Source: an uncultured Phycisphaerae bacterium (lineage in GTDB: Bacteria > Planctomycetota > Phycisphaerae > UBA1845 > Fen-1342). Taken from it: a DNA stretch of 64,000 nucleotides. Below, one piece after another: positions 9,694 through 19,721 of this stretch; within the stretch, counting starts at the first letter, position 1; every line of letters begins with the position of its first letter. The DNA lies in assembly GCA_937928595.1 (NCBI GenBank), contig CALGJV010000008.1, positions 1 to 64,000 of the forward strand. The letters run 5' to 3'. The notes beneath the pieces were generated by a model. The model worked only from the letters and a program-made list of their open reading frames with translations. It made no database searches and was not told the origin of the DNA. Both the position numbers and the translations under genes were made by a program.

Positions 9694-9830
9694 TGAGTAG
9701 CGAGTGGCGAGTGACAAGCGGCGAGCAGCGAGTGAAAAGGATCGAGAGGTAAGTAGCGAGTGACGAGTAGCGAGTAACGGATGACAAGTATCGAGAGGCG
9801 AGCCGCATCCCGAAGGCCCGTCTCGCGCTC
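9694..9830 (+). repeat. Dispersed intergenic repeat, copy 2
   Basis: This is an extended copy of the repeat at 3571-3664, here on the plus strand. Degenerate GAGTAGC / GAGTGAC units run from 9695 to 9790, and the unique core (starting ATCGAGAGGCGAGCC) is at 9790-9830. An incomplete core, ATCGAGAGG at 9741-9749, marks an internal duplication. It lies between SpoVR and the deiminase gene. Confidence 0.7.
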
Positions 9831-10010
9831 TTCCTCCCTTGCTCTCTTGCTGTCTTGCTCTCTTGGTCTCTCGCTTTCTTGATCTCTCGCTTTCTTGATT
9901 TCTCTCCGCGGCCGCCAGACAGGCTCGGACCGCAACCGCCCGAACTGAAACCCTCAATCCCTCTTCCCTCAATCCCTCAATCCCTCAGCCCCTCGATCCC
10001 TTCCTTCGTG
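9831..10010 (+). repeat. Pyrimidine-rich degenerate tandem repeats
   Basis: From 9831 to about 9905 the plus strand is made of variants of TTGCTCTC / TCTCGCTTTCTTGA, and from 9951 to 9990 of CCTCAATC units. The strand is strongly pyrimidine-biased against a GC-balanced neighbourhood. No gene is seen here; it is the 3' flank of both converging genes. Confidence 0.6.
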
Positions 10011-10043
10011 CCTCCGTGCCTGCGTGGCTTCGTGCCTTCTTCC

Positions 10044-12440
10044 TCACCCGCCGATCAGCGCCACGAACGCATCGATGTCATCGAAGTCCACGTCGCGGTC
10101 GCCGTCGCAGTCGGCGCTCTCCCAGTAGCACCCGGGATACTCGGCCTCGTAGCCCGCGCGCCCGCTCAGGGCAGCCACGAACGGGTCGATGTCGTCGAAG
10201 TCCACCGCGCCGCTGCAATCCGTGTCGCCCGGCGTGAACGGCGGCACGAAAACGCAGCTCGGCGCCTCGCGCGTCACCCGCACGGCATCGACCAGCCAAC
10301 CGCGGGTCGTGTTGTAGTTCTCGTCGATGCTGTCGAACCGCCAGTCGAGCACGACCGTCTGCCCGGCCCACGCCGTCAGGTCCACCGACCGGGTCTGCCA
10401 CGTCGCGCTCTCCGCCGGCGTGTCGCTCAGGCCGCCGTTCACGTACATACCCGCCAGGTCGTAGCCCCACGCGTTCTCCGTCTGGAGCAGCGAGCAGTAC
10501 GTCAGCAGGATCCGCCCGCCGACGGGCACCGTGGGCAGCGCCAGCGGGGCCGCCGTCAGCGTCCCGCGCGTCCGCGCGCCGGTGGAATAGTTGCAGCCGC
10601 TGTCCCGGCCGTAGTACGCCCACCTCACGCCGTCGCACGCGGGCGCCACGCCGCAGGCCGTGCTCACGTGCCACAGGCCCGTGGTCGTCCAGCCCGCGGG
10701 CAGGCCGCTTTCGAAGCGCTGTTCGAGCAACGTTTCCGGTACGAGCGTGCCGACGGACGCCGCCAGCGGCGCCGCGGCGCCGCCGGCCGGTGCGGTCTTC
10801 AGCCCGGTGCGCGTTCCCTCGGCCGCGACGTAGTATTCGGGGCTGTCGCCGCACAGCATGCGCGGCAGCGTCGCGGCGTACGTCGTGCCGCCCAGCGGCA
10901 CGAGCGGCGCCGACTCGAACGCGCCGCCCCGGAAGCGGTAATGCAGCCGCGCCGTCCCCGGCACGAGCACCTCGTCGCCCGGGTCGATCGTCACGTTGAA
11001 CGTGGTCGGCGACCACGGCGGGACGACCCGCGGCGGCGCCGGCACCGCCACGCGCAATCCCGTGTCCCGCACGGTGAAGCGGTACGTCCCGACCGGGGCC
11101 GTGCGCGGCAGCGTCTCGGCCCGTCCCGACGCATCGGCCGCCGCGAGGTAGTACTCGACGGTCGTGCCCGGCGGCGGCCCCGGAATCGCCCCGGCGAACT
11201 CGTGCGGCGTCTCCGTCGCGACCAGCGGCGCGCTGTTCCACGCGGTCGTGCCGGCCGCCCGCCACCAGACGCGCAGCGCATCGGGCAGCAGCGCCGCCCC
11301 GCTGTGGGCCCGGATCGTCGCGGTCAGCGGAACCTGGGCCGCCGGGGCGACTTCGGCCTCCAGCCGGCGGTGCGTCAGATGCAGCATGTGGCGGTCGAAC
11401 ACGGCCCGCGTGCGACAGTGGAGCGCGTCGTAGTAGTACCAGTTCGCGTAGTCGAAGCCGGTGACCTCGTAGCCCGGCAGCGCGGCGCGGTACGTGGCCA
11501 GCGCCGCCGCATCGGCCGGAATGTCGAACAGCGGCACGAACACGCGGCGGTTGAGAATCAGGGCGTTCGTGTAGTTGGCGATCCGCCCGTTGTTGTTGTA
11601 TGGCGGACAGTCGATCCGCAGGATGCGGTACGGGCGGCCGTAGCTGCCGGTCAGGCCCGCGAGCGTCGCCACATTGGCCTCGATCCGCGCGTACTCCTCG
11701 TGCCAGGGTGGAGCACGCTTGACCAGCAGCGTCTCCTCGTCGAGGAGCTTGAACCAGCAGTCGATGTGCTGGATGCCGTTGTTCTCGGTGTTGTTCAGCA
11801 CGCGGTACGTGTCGATGCCCGCGTACTGCTGCGCCAGCGCGTAGAACTGGGCCGGCGTCCAGAGCTGCTGGTTCTCCCCGATCATCGCGCAGGTCGAGAA
11901 CGCGGCCCCGCGGCCGTCCACCAGGAAGTTGCCGCCGGTCAGGTACGCGTTCAGCGCGTACACCGGCGCGCCGAAGTACGCGGCCACGCTCGTCGGCACG
12001 GTGTCGTCGCCGGTGTAGCCGCCCGGCGACGTGATCGGCACGCACGGCGTGTTCACCCACGGATAGCCGCGGAAGACCGGGTCCACGATCCCCCACGTCC
12101 CGTTGCCGTCGAAGATCTGGTGCGGGCCCCAGTCGCGCGGCCAGACGCTGCCGACGTTGCAGCGGATGTATTCCACGCGTGCCGGATCCAGCCCCCATGA
12201 CGTCAGCGTCGCGCGGGCCTGGTCCTCGTGCGCCGCGCTGCGGACCAGCACGTACAGGCGATCATCGCGGGCCAGCTCGACCACCAGCGCTTGCGGCAGC
12301 CCGAGCGGCCAGCTGATCAGCGTGCCCAGCGCGGGTTCCCACTCGGCGCACACCCGCACGGGCGCGACCGGCTGGGCGCGGACAGCCGCCCCGGTTGCGA
12401 ACAGGGTGAGGGCCAGGAGCAATCGGGTGATGCGATTCAT
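10044..12440 (-). CDS. Secreted agmatine/peptidylarginine deiminase-family enzyme with dockerin-like C-terminus
   Basis: The 798-residue protein starts with a Sec signal peptide (MNRITRLLLALTLFATG...). The PAD_porph-type catalytic domain shows WPRDWGP with D103, HIDCWFKLL with H225 and D227, and ALHCRTRAV with C342. Order and spacing agree with the Asp/His/Asp/Cys set of Porphyromonas PPAD and agmatine deiminases. Family enzymes turn guanidino groups into ureido groups; a secreted form could act on arginine residues or agmatine. The middle has beta-rich segments and a carbohydrate-binding-like stretch. The last 61 residues (10047-10229) form a dockerin-like module shared with two other proteins here. 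The ATG at 12440 was chosen because it starts the signal peptide. Confidence 0.85.
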   Translation of the reverse strand: MNRITRLLLALTLFATGAAVRAQPVAPVRVCAEWEPALGTLISWPLGLPQALVVELARDDRLYVLVRSAAHEDQARATLTSWGLDPARVEYIRCNVGSVWPRDWGPHQIFDGNGTWGIVDPVFRGYPWVNTPCVPITSPGGYTGDDTVPTSVAAYFGAPVYALNAYLTGGNFLVDGRGAAFSTCAMIGENQQLWTPAQFYALAQQYAGIDTYRVLNNTENNGIQHIDCWFKLLDEETLLVKRAPPWHEEYARIEANVATLAGLTGSYGRPYRILRIDCPPYNNNGRIANYTNALILNRRVFVPLFDIPADAAALATYRAALPGYEVTGFDYANWYYYDALHCRTRAVFDRHMLHLTHRRLEAEVAPAAQVPLTATIRAHSGAALLPDALRVWWRAAGTTAWNSAPLVATETPHEFAGAIPGPPPGTTVEYYLAAADASGRAETLPRTAPVGTYRFTVRDTGLRVAVPAPPRVVPPWSPTTFNVTIDPGDEVLVPGTARLHYRFRGGAFESAPLVPLGGTTYAATLPRMLCGDSPEYYVAAEGTRTGLKTAPAGGAAAPLAASVGTLVPETLLEQRFESGLPAGWTTTGLWHVSTACGVAPACDGVRWAYYGRDSGCNYSTGARTRGTLTAAPLALPTVPVGGRILLTYCSLLQTENAWGYDLAGMYVNGGLSDTPAESATWQTRSVDLTAWAGQTVVLDWRFDSIDENYNTTRGWLVDAVRVTREAPSCVFVPPFTPGDTDCSGAVDFDDIDPFVAALSGRAGYEAEYPGCYWESADCDGDRDVDFDDIDAFVALIGG

Positions 12441-12521
12441 GTCAGCTCCGGAAGAGACATCGACGACGATCAAGCCTCGCCTCCGCCAGTATAGCCCCTC
12501 CGGGCGAGACCCCGCGCCGTT

Positions 12522-13412
12522 TCAGCGGCCCTCGACAGACCTCGTCGCCTGTCGGCGCCATTCGCTCCAAACGGCGCGCGCCGCGGCCCTTGTTTCCGGC
12601 CCATCCGTGGACGAAAAAGCCGGCCGCAGGCCGGTTATCCGGCCCAGAGTAACCGCGGCCCGCTCGGCCACGGTCGCGGGAGCTGATGCGCCATCTGCCG
12701 GCGCGGCACCCACGTCCGCAAATCCGCGGGCCCGCAGCACATCGACCGCTTCGCCCGCCGCGCGATCGCGGAACGTCGGCCCCCCGCACGGCCGGTCGTC
12801 GTCCAGATAGCGCAGGAAAGGCGGCACGCAGTCCAGCATGCCGATCCAGTCGAGCGCATCCACCAGCGCCGCCGCGAGTTCCGGCGCGCGTGCGACTCCA
12901 CTCATGCGCTCCAGCGCCGCCACCGCGACCGGTGTTCCCCGGCGTGCCAGCGCCTCGCAGGCCGCGATCGCCGGCGCGCCCTCCTGCTTCAGCCAGATCC
13001 GCCACAGCGGTTGGACCACCTCGTCGCCGCGGGCGCTCAGCGCGACGGCCGCGAGGTGTCGCACACCGTCATCCGGATCGCACAGGGCGTCGAACAGCAT
13101 GTCGGTCGCCCACTCCGCGGGCACGGTCTGCGCCACGAGCACGCCGTACTGCCGCACGTCGGCGCGCCGATGGTCGCGCAGCGCGTCCGCCGCCCAGCGC
13201 GCGTCACGGCCGGCCTCGACCAGCAGCGCGAGCCAGTGCCCGCGCGCCGCGTCGGCGTCCGAGTGCGCGAGTTGCCATGCCCAATAACGCGGCCCCAGCG
13301 GGCCGCGGCACAGCAGCGCGAGCAGACAGACGAGCAGAGTGCAGCCGATGGCGAGCACGACCCGGCGGGGGCGGCGCGGCGACGGCGGCGGATCGGCCGG
13401 CATCCCGCGCAT
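12522..13412 (-). CDS. Membrane-anchored HEAT-repeat protein, function unknown
   Basis: The protein has about 296 residues. A basic proline-rich N-terminus is followed by one transmembrane segment (VVLAIGCTLLVCLLALLC). The rest is helical with HEAT/PBS-lyase-type repeats such as LCDPDDGVRHLAAVALSARG and a following EALARRGTPVAVAALERM. Such repeats serve protein binding. ATG is possible at 13412 or 13403; the frame opens further upstream without a likely start. A TAGAAT at 13416-13411 on this strand, if used as a -10, would favour the later start. It is divergent from the SirB1-type gene. I cannot assign a partner or pathway. Confidence 0.6.
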   Translation of the reverse strand: MRGMPADPPPSPRRPRRVVLAIGCTLLVCLLALLCRGPLGPRYWAWQLAHSDADAARGHWLALLVEAGRDARWAADALRDHRRADVRQYGVLVAQTVPAEWATDMLFDALCDPDDGVRHLAAVALSARGDEVVQPLWRIWLKQEGAPAIAACEALARRGTPVAVAALERMSGVARAPELAAALVDALDWIGMLDCVPPFLRYLDDDRPCGGPTFRDRAAGEAVDVLRARGFADVGAAPADGASAPATVAERAAVTLGRITGLRPAFSSTDGPETRAAARAVWSEWRRQATRSVEGR

Positions 13413-13534
13413 TCTAGCGCTCGACGGCGGGCCTGCGCGCGGCGCGACCACACGCCGCGGTCGTGCGCAAGGTTTGCGTGTCCTGATAACGGCGCCGCGC
13501 ATTTTTCAACTGGCAGCGACGCGGGCGCGCGTGC

Positions 13535-13540
13535 TATCAT
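13535..13540 (+). promoter_or_regulatory. Candidate -10 element (TATCAT)
   Basis: TATCAT sits 53 bp upstream of the ATG at 13593. The best -35 match is weak (CTGGCA at 13510-13515, 19-bp spacer). It is proposed because the same hexamer recurs upstream of other genes in the window. Confidence 0.35.
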
Positions 13541-13592
13541 CGACGGGCACGGGCGGAGGAGCGGGAAGCCCACGTCGGGCCTGGTGAGGGAC

Positions 13593-14414
13593 ATGAGCCG
13601 ACACCCATTCGATCTACTAATGGAGCTCGACACTCAGCATATCCGACTCGATTGTGCCGCGCTCCATCTGGCCCGCGATGTTTACCCGAAGATCGACGTA
13701 CCCCGCTACCTGCGTCTCCTCGACGAGATGTCGGCGGCGGTCATGCAGCGCCGGCCCGGACTCGCGGCCACGCTGCGCTACGAAGCGCTGCGGGACGTGC
13801 TGGTCGGTGAGTTCGGTCTGTCCGGCAACGCGCGCGACTACTACGCGCCGGAGAACAGCTACCTCAATCGCGTGCTCGACACGCGGGTCGGAATCCCGAT
13901 CAGCCTGGCCGTCGTGTGGCTCGAAGTCGCGCGCCGCCTGAAGTGGCCCGCCGCGGGCGTCGGCCTGCCCGGGCACTTCCTCGTACGGCTCGATGATCCG
14001 GAGCGTTTCGTGCTGGCCGACCCCTTCCACGCGGGTGTCGCGCGCTCCGTCGACGATTGCCGCCTGCTGGTCGCCGAGCGCTTCCAGGGCGCGGTCGAAC
14101 TGAGCGCGCGGCACCTGCGCCGCGTGAGCACGCGCGGCGTGCTTGTCCGCCTGCTGCGCAACCTCCGTAACATCTACCTCGCCGCGGAGGACTGGCCGCG
14201 GCTGGCCAGCACTTTGCGGCGCCTGGCCGCGGTCCAGCCGGCCAACGGGCGGCACCTCCGTGAACTCGCCGCCGTCTGTTGGCGCCAGGGCGATGTCCGC
14301 GGCGCGCGCAACCACCTCGCCCTTTACCTTCACCGCCTGCCGGACGCGCGGGATGCGAGCCTCGTCGAGCGGAGCCTCCGCAAGCTCGACCTGGCGCTCG
14401 TCGCGCAGAACTGA
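13593..14414 (+). CDS. SirB1-type transglutaminase-like protein with TPR tail
   Basis: The protein has 273 residues. The N-terminal and central part matches the SirB1 / UPF0162 family: ENSYLNRVLDTRVGIPISLA, a conserved LPGHFLVR, and DPF around residues 140-150. The C-terminal part (RNIYLAAEDWPRLASTLRRL onward) looks like tetratricopeptide repeats. The fold is related to transglutaminases, but the family's role is not established. It was formerly linked to chromosome partition or invasion regulation in other bacteria. The ATG at 13593 has GAGGG six bases upstream. It ends 21 bp before the convergent oxidoreductase gene, with a palindrome between them. Confidence 0.8.
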   Translation: MSRHPFDLLMELDTQHIRLDCAALHLARDVYPKIDVPRYLRLLDEMSAAVMQRRPGLAATLRYEALRDVLVGEFGLSGNARDYYAPENSYLNRVLDTRVGIPISLAVVWLEVARRLKWPAAGVGLPGHFLVRLDDPERFVLADPFHAGVARSVDDCRLLVAERFQGAVELSARHLRRVSTRGVLVRLLRNLRNIYLAAEDWPRLASTLRRLAAVQPANGRHLRELAAVCWRQGDVRGARNHLALYLHRLPDARDASLVERSLRKLDLALVAQN

Positions 14415-14415
14415 C

Positions 14416-14433
14416 GCGCGGCGCGCGCCGCGC
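14416..14433. terminator. GC palindrome between convergent genes
   Basis: A perfect 9+9 bp palindrome (GCGCGGCGC/GCGCCGCGC) fills the 21-bp gap between two converging genes. It may act as a two-way transcription end, though there is no T run. Confidence 0.4.
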
Positions 14434-14435
14434 CC

Positions 14436-15539
<1,104 letters not shown>

Positions 15540-15679
15540 GCGTGTGCTCCCGCGCCGGCCGGCAGGGGTGCAACTCTGAAACGCCCGCTCGGCCGGTGGC
15601 GACAGACTATTCGCTCAGCGTCCACCGGGCAAAGCCGGACGGATCAGCCCCGCGCAGCGGTCTTTTTCCTTGTGGCGAA

Positions 15680-15778
15680 GGCCACGACCTGATAACATTT
15701 CCGTTGGGAGAAGGAAGGGCGCCGCCGCGGATTAGACGGCGACGCCGCGGCCGACGGCCCGGTGCAAAGGTCGTGGCC
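15680..15778 (+). promoter_or_regulatory. Potential structured 5' leader of the PEP-CTERM gene
   Basis: GGCCACGACCT at 15680-15690 pairs perfectly with AGGTCGTGGCC at 15768-15778 (11 bp). The 77-nt interior contains nested GC helices around GCCGCGG and CCGCGGC. The element ends 85 bp before the ATG at 15864. It matches no riboswitch class that I recognise. In 15540-15863 I see no gene. Confidence 0.35.
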
Positions 15779-15863
15779 GAAGCGGAGCCCACCCCACAGT
15801 TGGCGCCCGGTCGGCGGTGCGCGCCGGGCACGGCTCTAGGGTCTCAACACCGAGGAGGAGTTC

Positions 15864-17153
15864 ATGGCTCGCAGACAGTCAATGTGGTTTGCCGCGCTCG
15901 CGGTCGGCCTGGTGGCGGCTGCCGCGCAGGCGGTCCCGCCGGTCCCGGCGTACCTCGTCATCAAGCAGGGGGACGCGTACGGCGGTTCGACGGTCAGCTC
16001 GCTCAACGCGCCGTTTACGGACGGTAACGGCAAGGTCGGCTTCGTCGCCGCGCTGGCGGACAGCCAGCGGATGATCTGGTGGAACACCGGCCCGGTGTTC
16101 TACTCGAACAGCGCGCTGCCGGACGTGCTGACTGGCGGCGAGAGCTCGATGGGTGTGAGCAACACCGGCGGGTTCATCTATAGCCCCTCGGTCAACGGCA
16201 ACGACGCGGTGCACACGCACGGCGGTACGCTGCTCCAGCGGGGCGATCCCATTCCGCCGCTGCCCGGGCTGTACAGCACCTTCAACAGCCGGCCCGCGAT
16301 GCTGCCCGATGGCACGGCGTACTGGATCGGCGGCTCGACGGCCACACAGGGCAGCTCGACCTCGACCAACCGGCACCTGTTCAAGGCCACGGACCCGACC
16401 AATCCGGCCACGATCACGCGGGTGCTGGGCGGCGGCGACGTGATCAACGGCAAGACGATCCGTACGACGGCCTCCAACTTCAGCTTCTGGATCTCCAACA
16501 ACGGCCAGCACCACATTCACGTGCTGGACATGAACGTGACGCCCAATGAGCACGTGTACCTGGACGGCGCTTTCGTGGCCGTCGAGGGCGATCCGACGGG
16601 CCAGGGCGACAACTGGGAAAACTTCGACCTGGTCGGCGTAAACAACGCCGGCAACTACGTCTTCTCGGGTGACACCAACGGCGCTCCCGCCACGGACGCG
16701 TTCGTGGCGTACAACAGCGTCATCAAGGTCCGCGAGGGGCAGACCGTCGACGGCGTGACGCTGGCCGGCGGCGCGGCGGTGCGGGCGGTCAGCATCAACA
16801 ACCTGGATGAGGTCGTGCAGATCTGGGGCTGGGGCAGCGGCACCACCGCCCAGGAACACCTCTTCTTCGGGAGCGGCCCGACGCTGGAGAACTCGATCCG
16901 GCTGCTGAGCCTCGGCGACGAGATCGACATCAACGGTGACGCGACCTCGGATTACAAGCTGATCGACTTCAACGCCAGCGGCATCGTCGGCCCCGGCCTC
17001 GACCTGGCCGAGGACGGCTACGTCTACCTCGACGTGGACCTCCAGACGATCGGCGCTGCGGACTCGATCCAGGCGATCATCCGCATTGCCGTGCCGGAGC
17101 CGGCGTCGTTGCTGCTCGCGGCCTTGGGCGTGCTGGTCCTCCGCCGGCGGTAA
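15864..17153 (+). CDS. PEP-CTERM secreted protein, function unknown
   Basis: The protein has 429 residues: signal peptide (MARRQSMWFAALAVGLVAAAAQA), a beta-rich body rich in Gly, Asn, Thr and Ser with no recognised catalytic motif, and a C-terminal sorting signal consisting of VPEPASL, a short hydrophobic helix (LLLAALGVLVL) and RRR. PEP-CTERM proteins are exported and processed by an exosortase, usually in organisms that make extracellular polysaccharide. Exosortase is not in this window. The ATG has GAGGAG eight bases upstream. Body repeats (kelch- or propeller-like spacing, e.g. NNAGNYVFSG, NNLDEVVQIWG) suggest a beta-propeller; this is a guess. Confidence 0.85.
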   Translation: MARRQSMWFAALAVGLVAAAAQAVPPVPAYLVIKQGDAYGGSTVSSLNAPFTDGNGKVGFVAALADSQRMIWWNTGPVFYSNSALPDVLTGGESSMGVSNTGGFIYSPSVNGNDAVHTHGGTLLQRGDPIPPLPGLYSTFNSRPAMLPDGTAYWIGGSTATQGSSTSTNRHLFKATDPTNPATITRVLGGGDVINGKTIRTTASNFSFWISNNGQHHIHVLDMNVTPNEHVYLDGAFVAVEGDPTGQGDNWENFDLVGVNNAGNYVFSGDTNGAPATDAFVAYNSVIKVREGQTVDGVTLAGGAAVRAVSINNLDEVVQIWGWGSGTTAQEHLFFGSGPTLENSIRLLSLGDEIDINGDATSDYKLIDFNASGIVGPGLDLAEDGYVYLDVDLQTIGAADSIQAIIRIAVPEPASLLLAALGVLVLRRR

Positions 17154-17235
17154 CGAACAGCGCGTGCTGGGGCTCGGTGCGGCGCGGCGTGGCCCGCCAC
17201 GGCCGCGTCGCCCGGGCTGACGCCGCGGGACGATC

Positions 17236-17272
17236 CACATGCCCGCCCGGTTCCGGCCGCGGCGGGCATGTG
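17236..17272 (+). terminator. Stem-loop downstream of the PEP-CTERM gene
   Basis: CACATGCCCGCC at 17236-17247 pairs perfectly with GGCGGGCATGTG at 17261-17272 (12 bp, 13-nt loop), 82 bp past the stop. No T tract follows, so it is either a terminator of the planctomycete GC type or an mRNA 3' stabiliser. Confidence 0.5.
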
Positions 17273-17358
17273 TCACAGTGCGGAGCACGCGGGCGGGCGC
17301 GAAACTGGGTACGATGCGTGTCCGGCGGGCACGCGCGCCCGCTCTCCGGAGGTGTCTT

Positions 17359-19602
17359 ATGCCGCTGTGGTTTGTCCGGCTGGTCGTCGCGGGGGTGCTG
17401 GCACTCAGTTCCGTGGCGCTGGCCGCGGACGCGCCCCGCCGTTACGACGGCTGCCAGGTTCTGCGAGTCGAGGTTACGGACGCATCCGAGCTCGCGCTGC
17501 TGGAAGCGCTGGACGTGGATTTCTGGACCGACCGACCGGCCGTCGGCCCGGTCGATGTCCTGGTGACGCCCGAACAGCGCGCCGCCATGGAGGCCTTCGG
17601 CCTGCGGAGCTCCGTCCGGATCGCCGACGTGCAGGCGCTCGTTGACCAACAGCACGCCCCCCAGCCGCGCGACTGGTTCGACGCTTACCACCCGTACGAC
17701 GAGATCGTCGCCCACCTTGACCAGCTCGTGACGACCTACCCTGAACTGGCGCAGCTCTTCCCGCTCGGCACGACCGTCGAGGACCGGATCATCTGGGGGA
17801 TTCGAATCGCCGCCCCGGCCCAGACGCCGCTGCGGCCCGGCGTGTTCTACTGGGGGACCGTCCACGCGCGCGAGTGGATCACCAGCACGATCATCCCGTA
17901 CCTGGCGACGCACCTGCTCGCGAACTACGGGCTGGACCCGGTCGTCACGGACCTCGTCAACCACGTCGAGTTCCTGCTCGTCCCGGTGGCCAACCCCGAC
18001 GGCTACATCTACAGTTGGGAAACCGAGCGGCTGTGGCGCAAGAACCGGCGCGACAACGGGGACGGCACGTTCGGCGTAGACATCAACCGCAACTGGGGCC
18101 ACGAATGGGGCGGCGACGGCAGCAGCGGGACGCCCGGCGCCAACACCTACCGCGGCCCCGTGCCGTTCTCCGAGCCCGAGACGCGGGCCCTGCGCGACCT
18201 GTTCCTCGACCGCCCCAACGTGCGGGCGATGAACGACATCCACAGCTACTCCCAGCTCATCCTCTGGCCGTGGGGCTGGACGCCCGCTCCCTGCCCCGAC
18301 CAGGCCGCCTACGCCGCGGCCGGCGACGCGATGCGACAGCTCATCCTGGGCGTCTCCGGTAAGAACTACACCGCCGGGCCGGCCAACACGACCATCTACC
18401 CCGTCAGTGGCGGCTCGATCGACTGGACCTACGGCGTCCGCGACGTGTTCTCGTTCACGTTCGAGCTCCGGGACACCGGGACCTACGGTTTCCTGCTGCC
18501 GCCGGACCAGATCCGGCCCACGAACCTCGAGATCCTGCCCACGTTGTTGTACCTGGCGAACCGCCCGGAGGTCCGCGCGACGCAGATTCGCTTCCCGGAG
18601 GGCGTGCCCAGCCGGCTCGTGGTGGGCGCCGCCACGCCGATCCCCGTCGCCGTCACCTCGGGGGTGGCCGAGCCGGACCCGGCCACCGCCCGCGTGTACG
18701 TCCGCTATCACCCGGGGGAGGCCTTCGTCGCCCGCCCGCTTGAGCACGTGGCGGGCGCCCTGTTCTGTGCCGTCCTTCCGCCCACGCACTGCGGCGCGCA
18801 GCCGGAGTTCTACTTCGCCGTCGACGTGGACGGGCAGACGCAGACCCAGCCGCCCGACGCGCCGGCGACCGTCTACACCGCGGCCATGGTCAGCGGCACC
18901 ACGGGTATCTACGAGCCTCTGGACACCAATCCCGGCTGGACAACGGAGGGGCTCTGGGCCTGGGGTATTCCACTGGGCGGCGGAGGCCAGCACGGCGGCA
19001 AGGATCCGCGAAGCGGCTACACCGGTGCGTTCGTCTACGGCTACAACCTCGCGGGCGATTACACGAACAACATGCCCGAGCGCAATCTCACCAGCATCCC
19101 GTACGATTGCCGCGGGCAATGGGGCCTGCGGCTCTCGTTCTGGCGGTGGCTCGGAGTCGAGCAGCCGCCGTACGACCGGGCCGCGGTCCGCGTCAGCCGC
19201 GACGGCGTGAACTGGACGACGCTCTGGCAGAACACCGCCGAGGTGGCCGACCGGCAGTGGGTCTACCAGGACTTCGACATCTCCGCGGTCGCCGACAACC
19301 AGCCGACCGTCTATCTCCGATGGTCGATGGGACCGACCGACAGCGGCTGGGTCTACTGCGGCTGGAATATCGACGACATTCGCGTCTATGCCACCGGCTG
19401 CGCGGAGCTGCGCGGCGACGCCAACTGCGACGGTCGCGTCGATTTCGACGACATCGACCCCTTCGTCGTCGCACTCGGCGGTCAGGCGGCCTACGAAGCC
19501 GCATACCCGTTCTGCCGTTGGGATAACGCCGACTGCGACAACAGCGGCTCAGTCGATTTCGACGACATCGACGCGCTCGTGGCGGCGCTTTCCGGCGGGT
19601 GA
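17359..19602 (+). CDS. Secreted M14 zinc carboxypeptidase with dockerin-like C-terminus
   Basis: This 747-residue protein has a signal peptide (MPLWFVRLVVAGVLALSSVALA), a propeptide-like region, and an M14 peptidase domain. Zinc ligands are visible as HAREW (H169, E172) and NDIHSY (H295), and the catalytic Glu as FTFELRD (E369); substrate-site residues appear as DINRNWGHEWGG. It removes C-terminal residues from peptides, in the family. A beta-sandwich region follows, then the C-terminal 62-residue module (19414-19599) shared with the deiminase and the propeller protein. The ATG at 17359 has GGAGG at 17348-17352; an open frame extends upstream through the stem-loop without signal. Confidence 0.9.
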   Translation: MPLWFVRLVVAGVLALSSVALAADAPRRYDGCQVLRVEVTDASELALLEALDVDFWTDRPAVGPVDVLVTPEQRAAMEAFGLRSSVRIADVQALVDQQHAPQPRDWFDAYHPYDEIVAHLDQLVTTYPELAQLFPLGTTVEDRIIWGIRIAAPAQTPLRPGVFYWGTVHAREWITSTIIPYLATHLLANYGLDPVVTDLVNHVEFLLVPVANPDGYIYSWETERLWRKNRRDNGDGTFGVDINRNWGHEWGGDGSSGTPGANTYRGPVPFSEPETRALRDLFLDRPNVRAMNDIHSYSQLILWPWGWTPAPCPDQAAYAAAGDAMRQLILGVSGKNYTAGPANTTIYPVSGGSIDWTYGVRDVFSFTFELRDTGTYGFLLPPDQIRPTNLEILPTLLYLANRPEVRATQIRFPEGVPSRLVVGAATPIPVAVTSGVAEPDPATARVYVRYHPGEAFVARPLEHVAGALFCAVLPPTHCGAQPEFYFAVDVDGQTQTQPPDAPATVYTAAMVSGTTGIYEPLDTNPGWTTEGLWAWGIPLGGGGQHGGKDPRSGYTGAFVYGYNLAGDYTNNMPERNLTSIPYDCRGQWGLRLSFWRWLGVEQPPYDRAAVRVSRDGVNWTTLWQNTAEVADRQWVYQDFDISAVADNQPTVYLRWSMGPTDSGWVYCGWNIDDIRVYATGCAELRGDANCDGRVDFDDIDPFVVALGGQAAYEAAYPFCRWDNADCDNSGSVDFDDIDALVAALSGG

Positions 19603-19721
19603 CGTTCGGCCCGTCCGCACTTTTCGCTTGGGAACCGGCCGCACCCGCGTTTACGATAGGAGTAGGAGCGGGACCGGGGGCCGTCCCCGCCCGCGCTGAA
19701 ACGATTCAAGGAGGTGGTCCG

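Noticed and set aside
17077-19119. A 680-codon frame on the minus strand
   Set aside because: It is the shadow of the M14 peptidase and PEP-CTERM genes.
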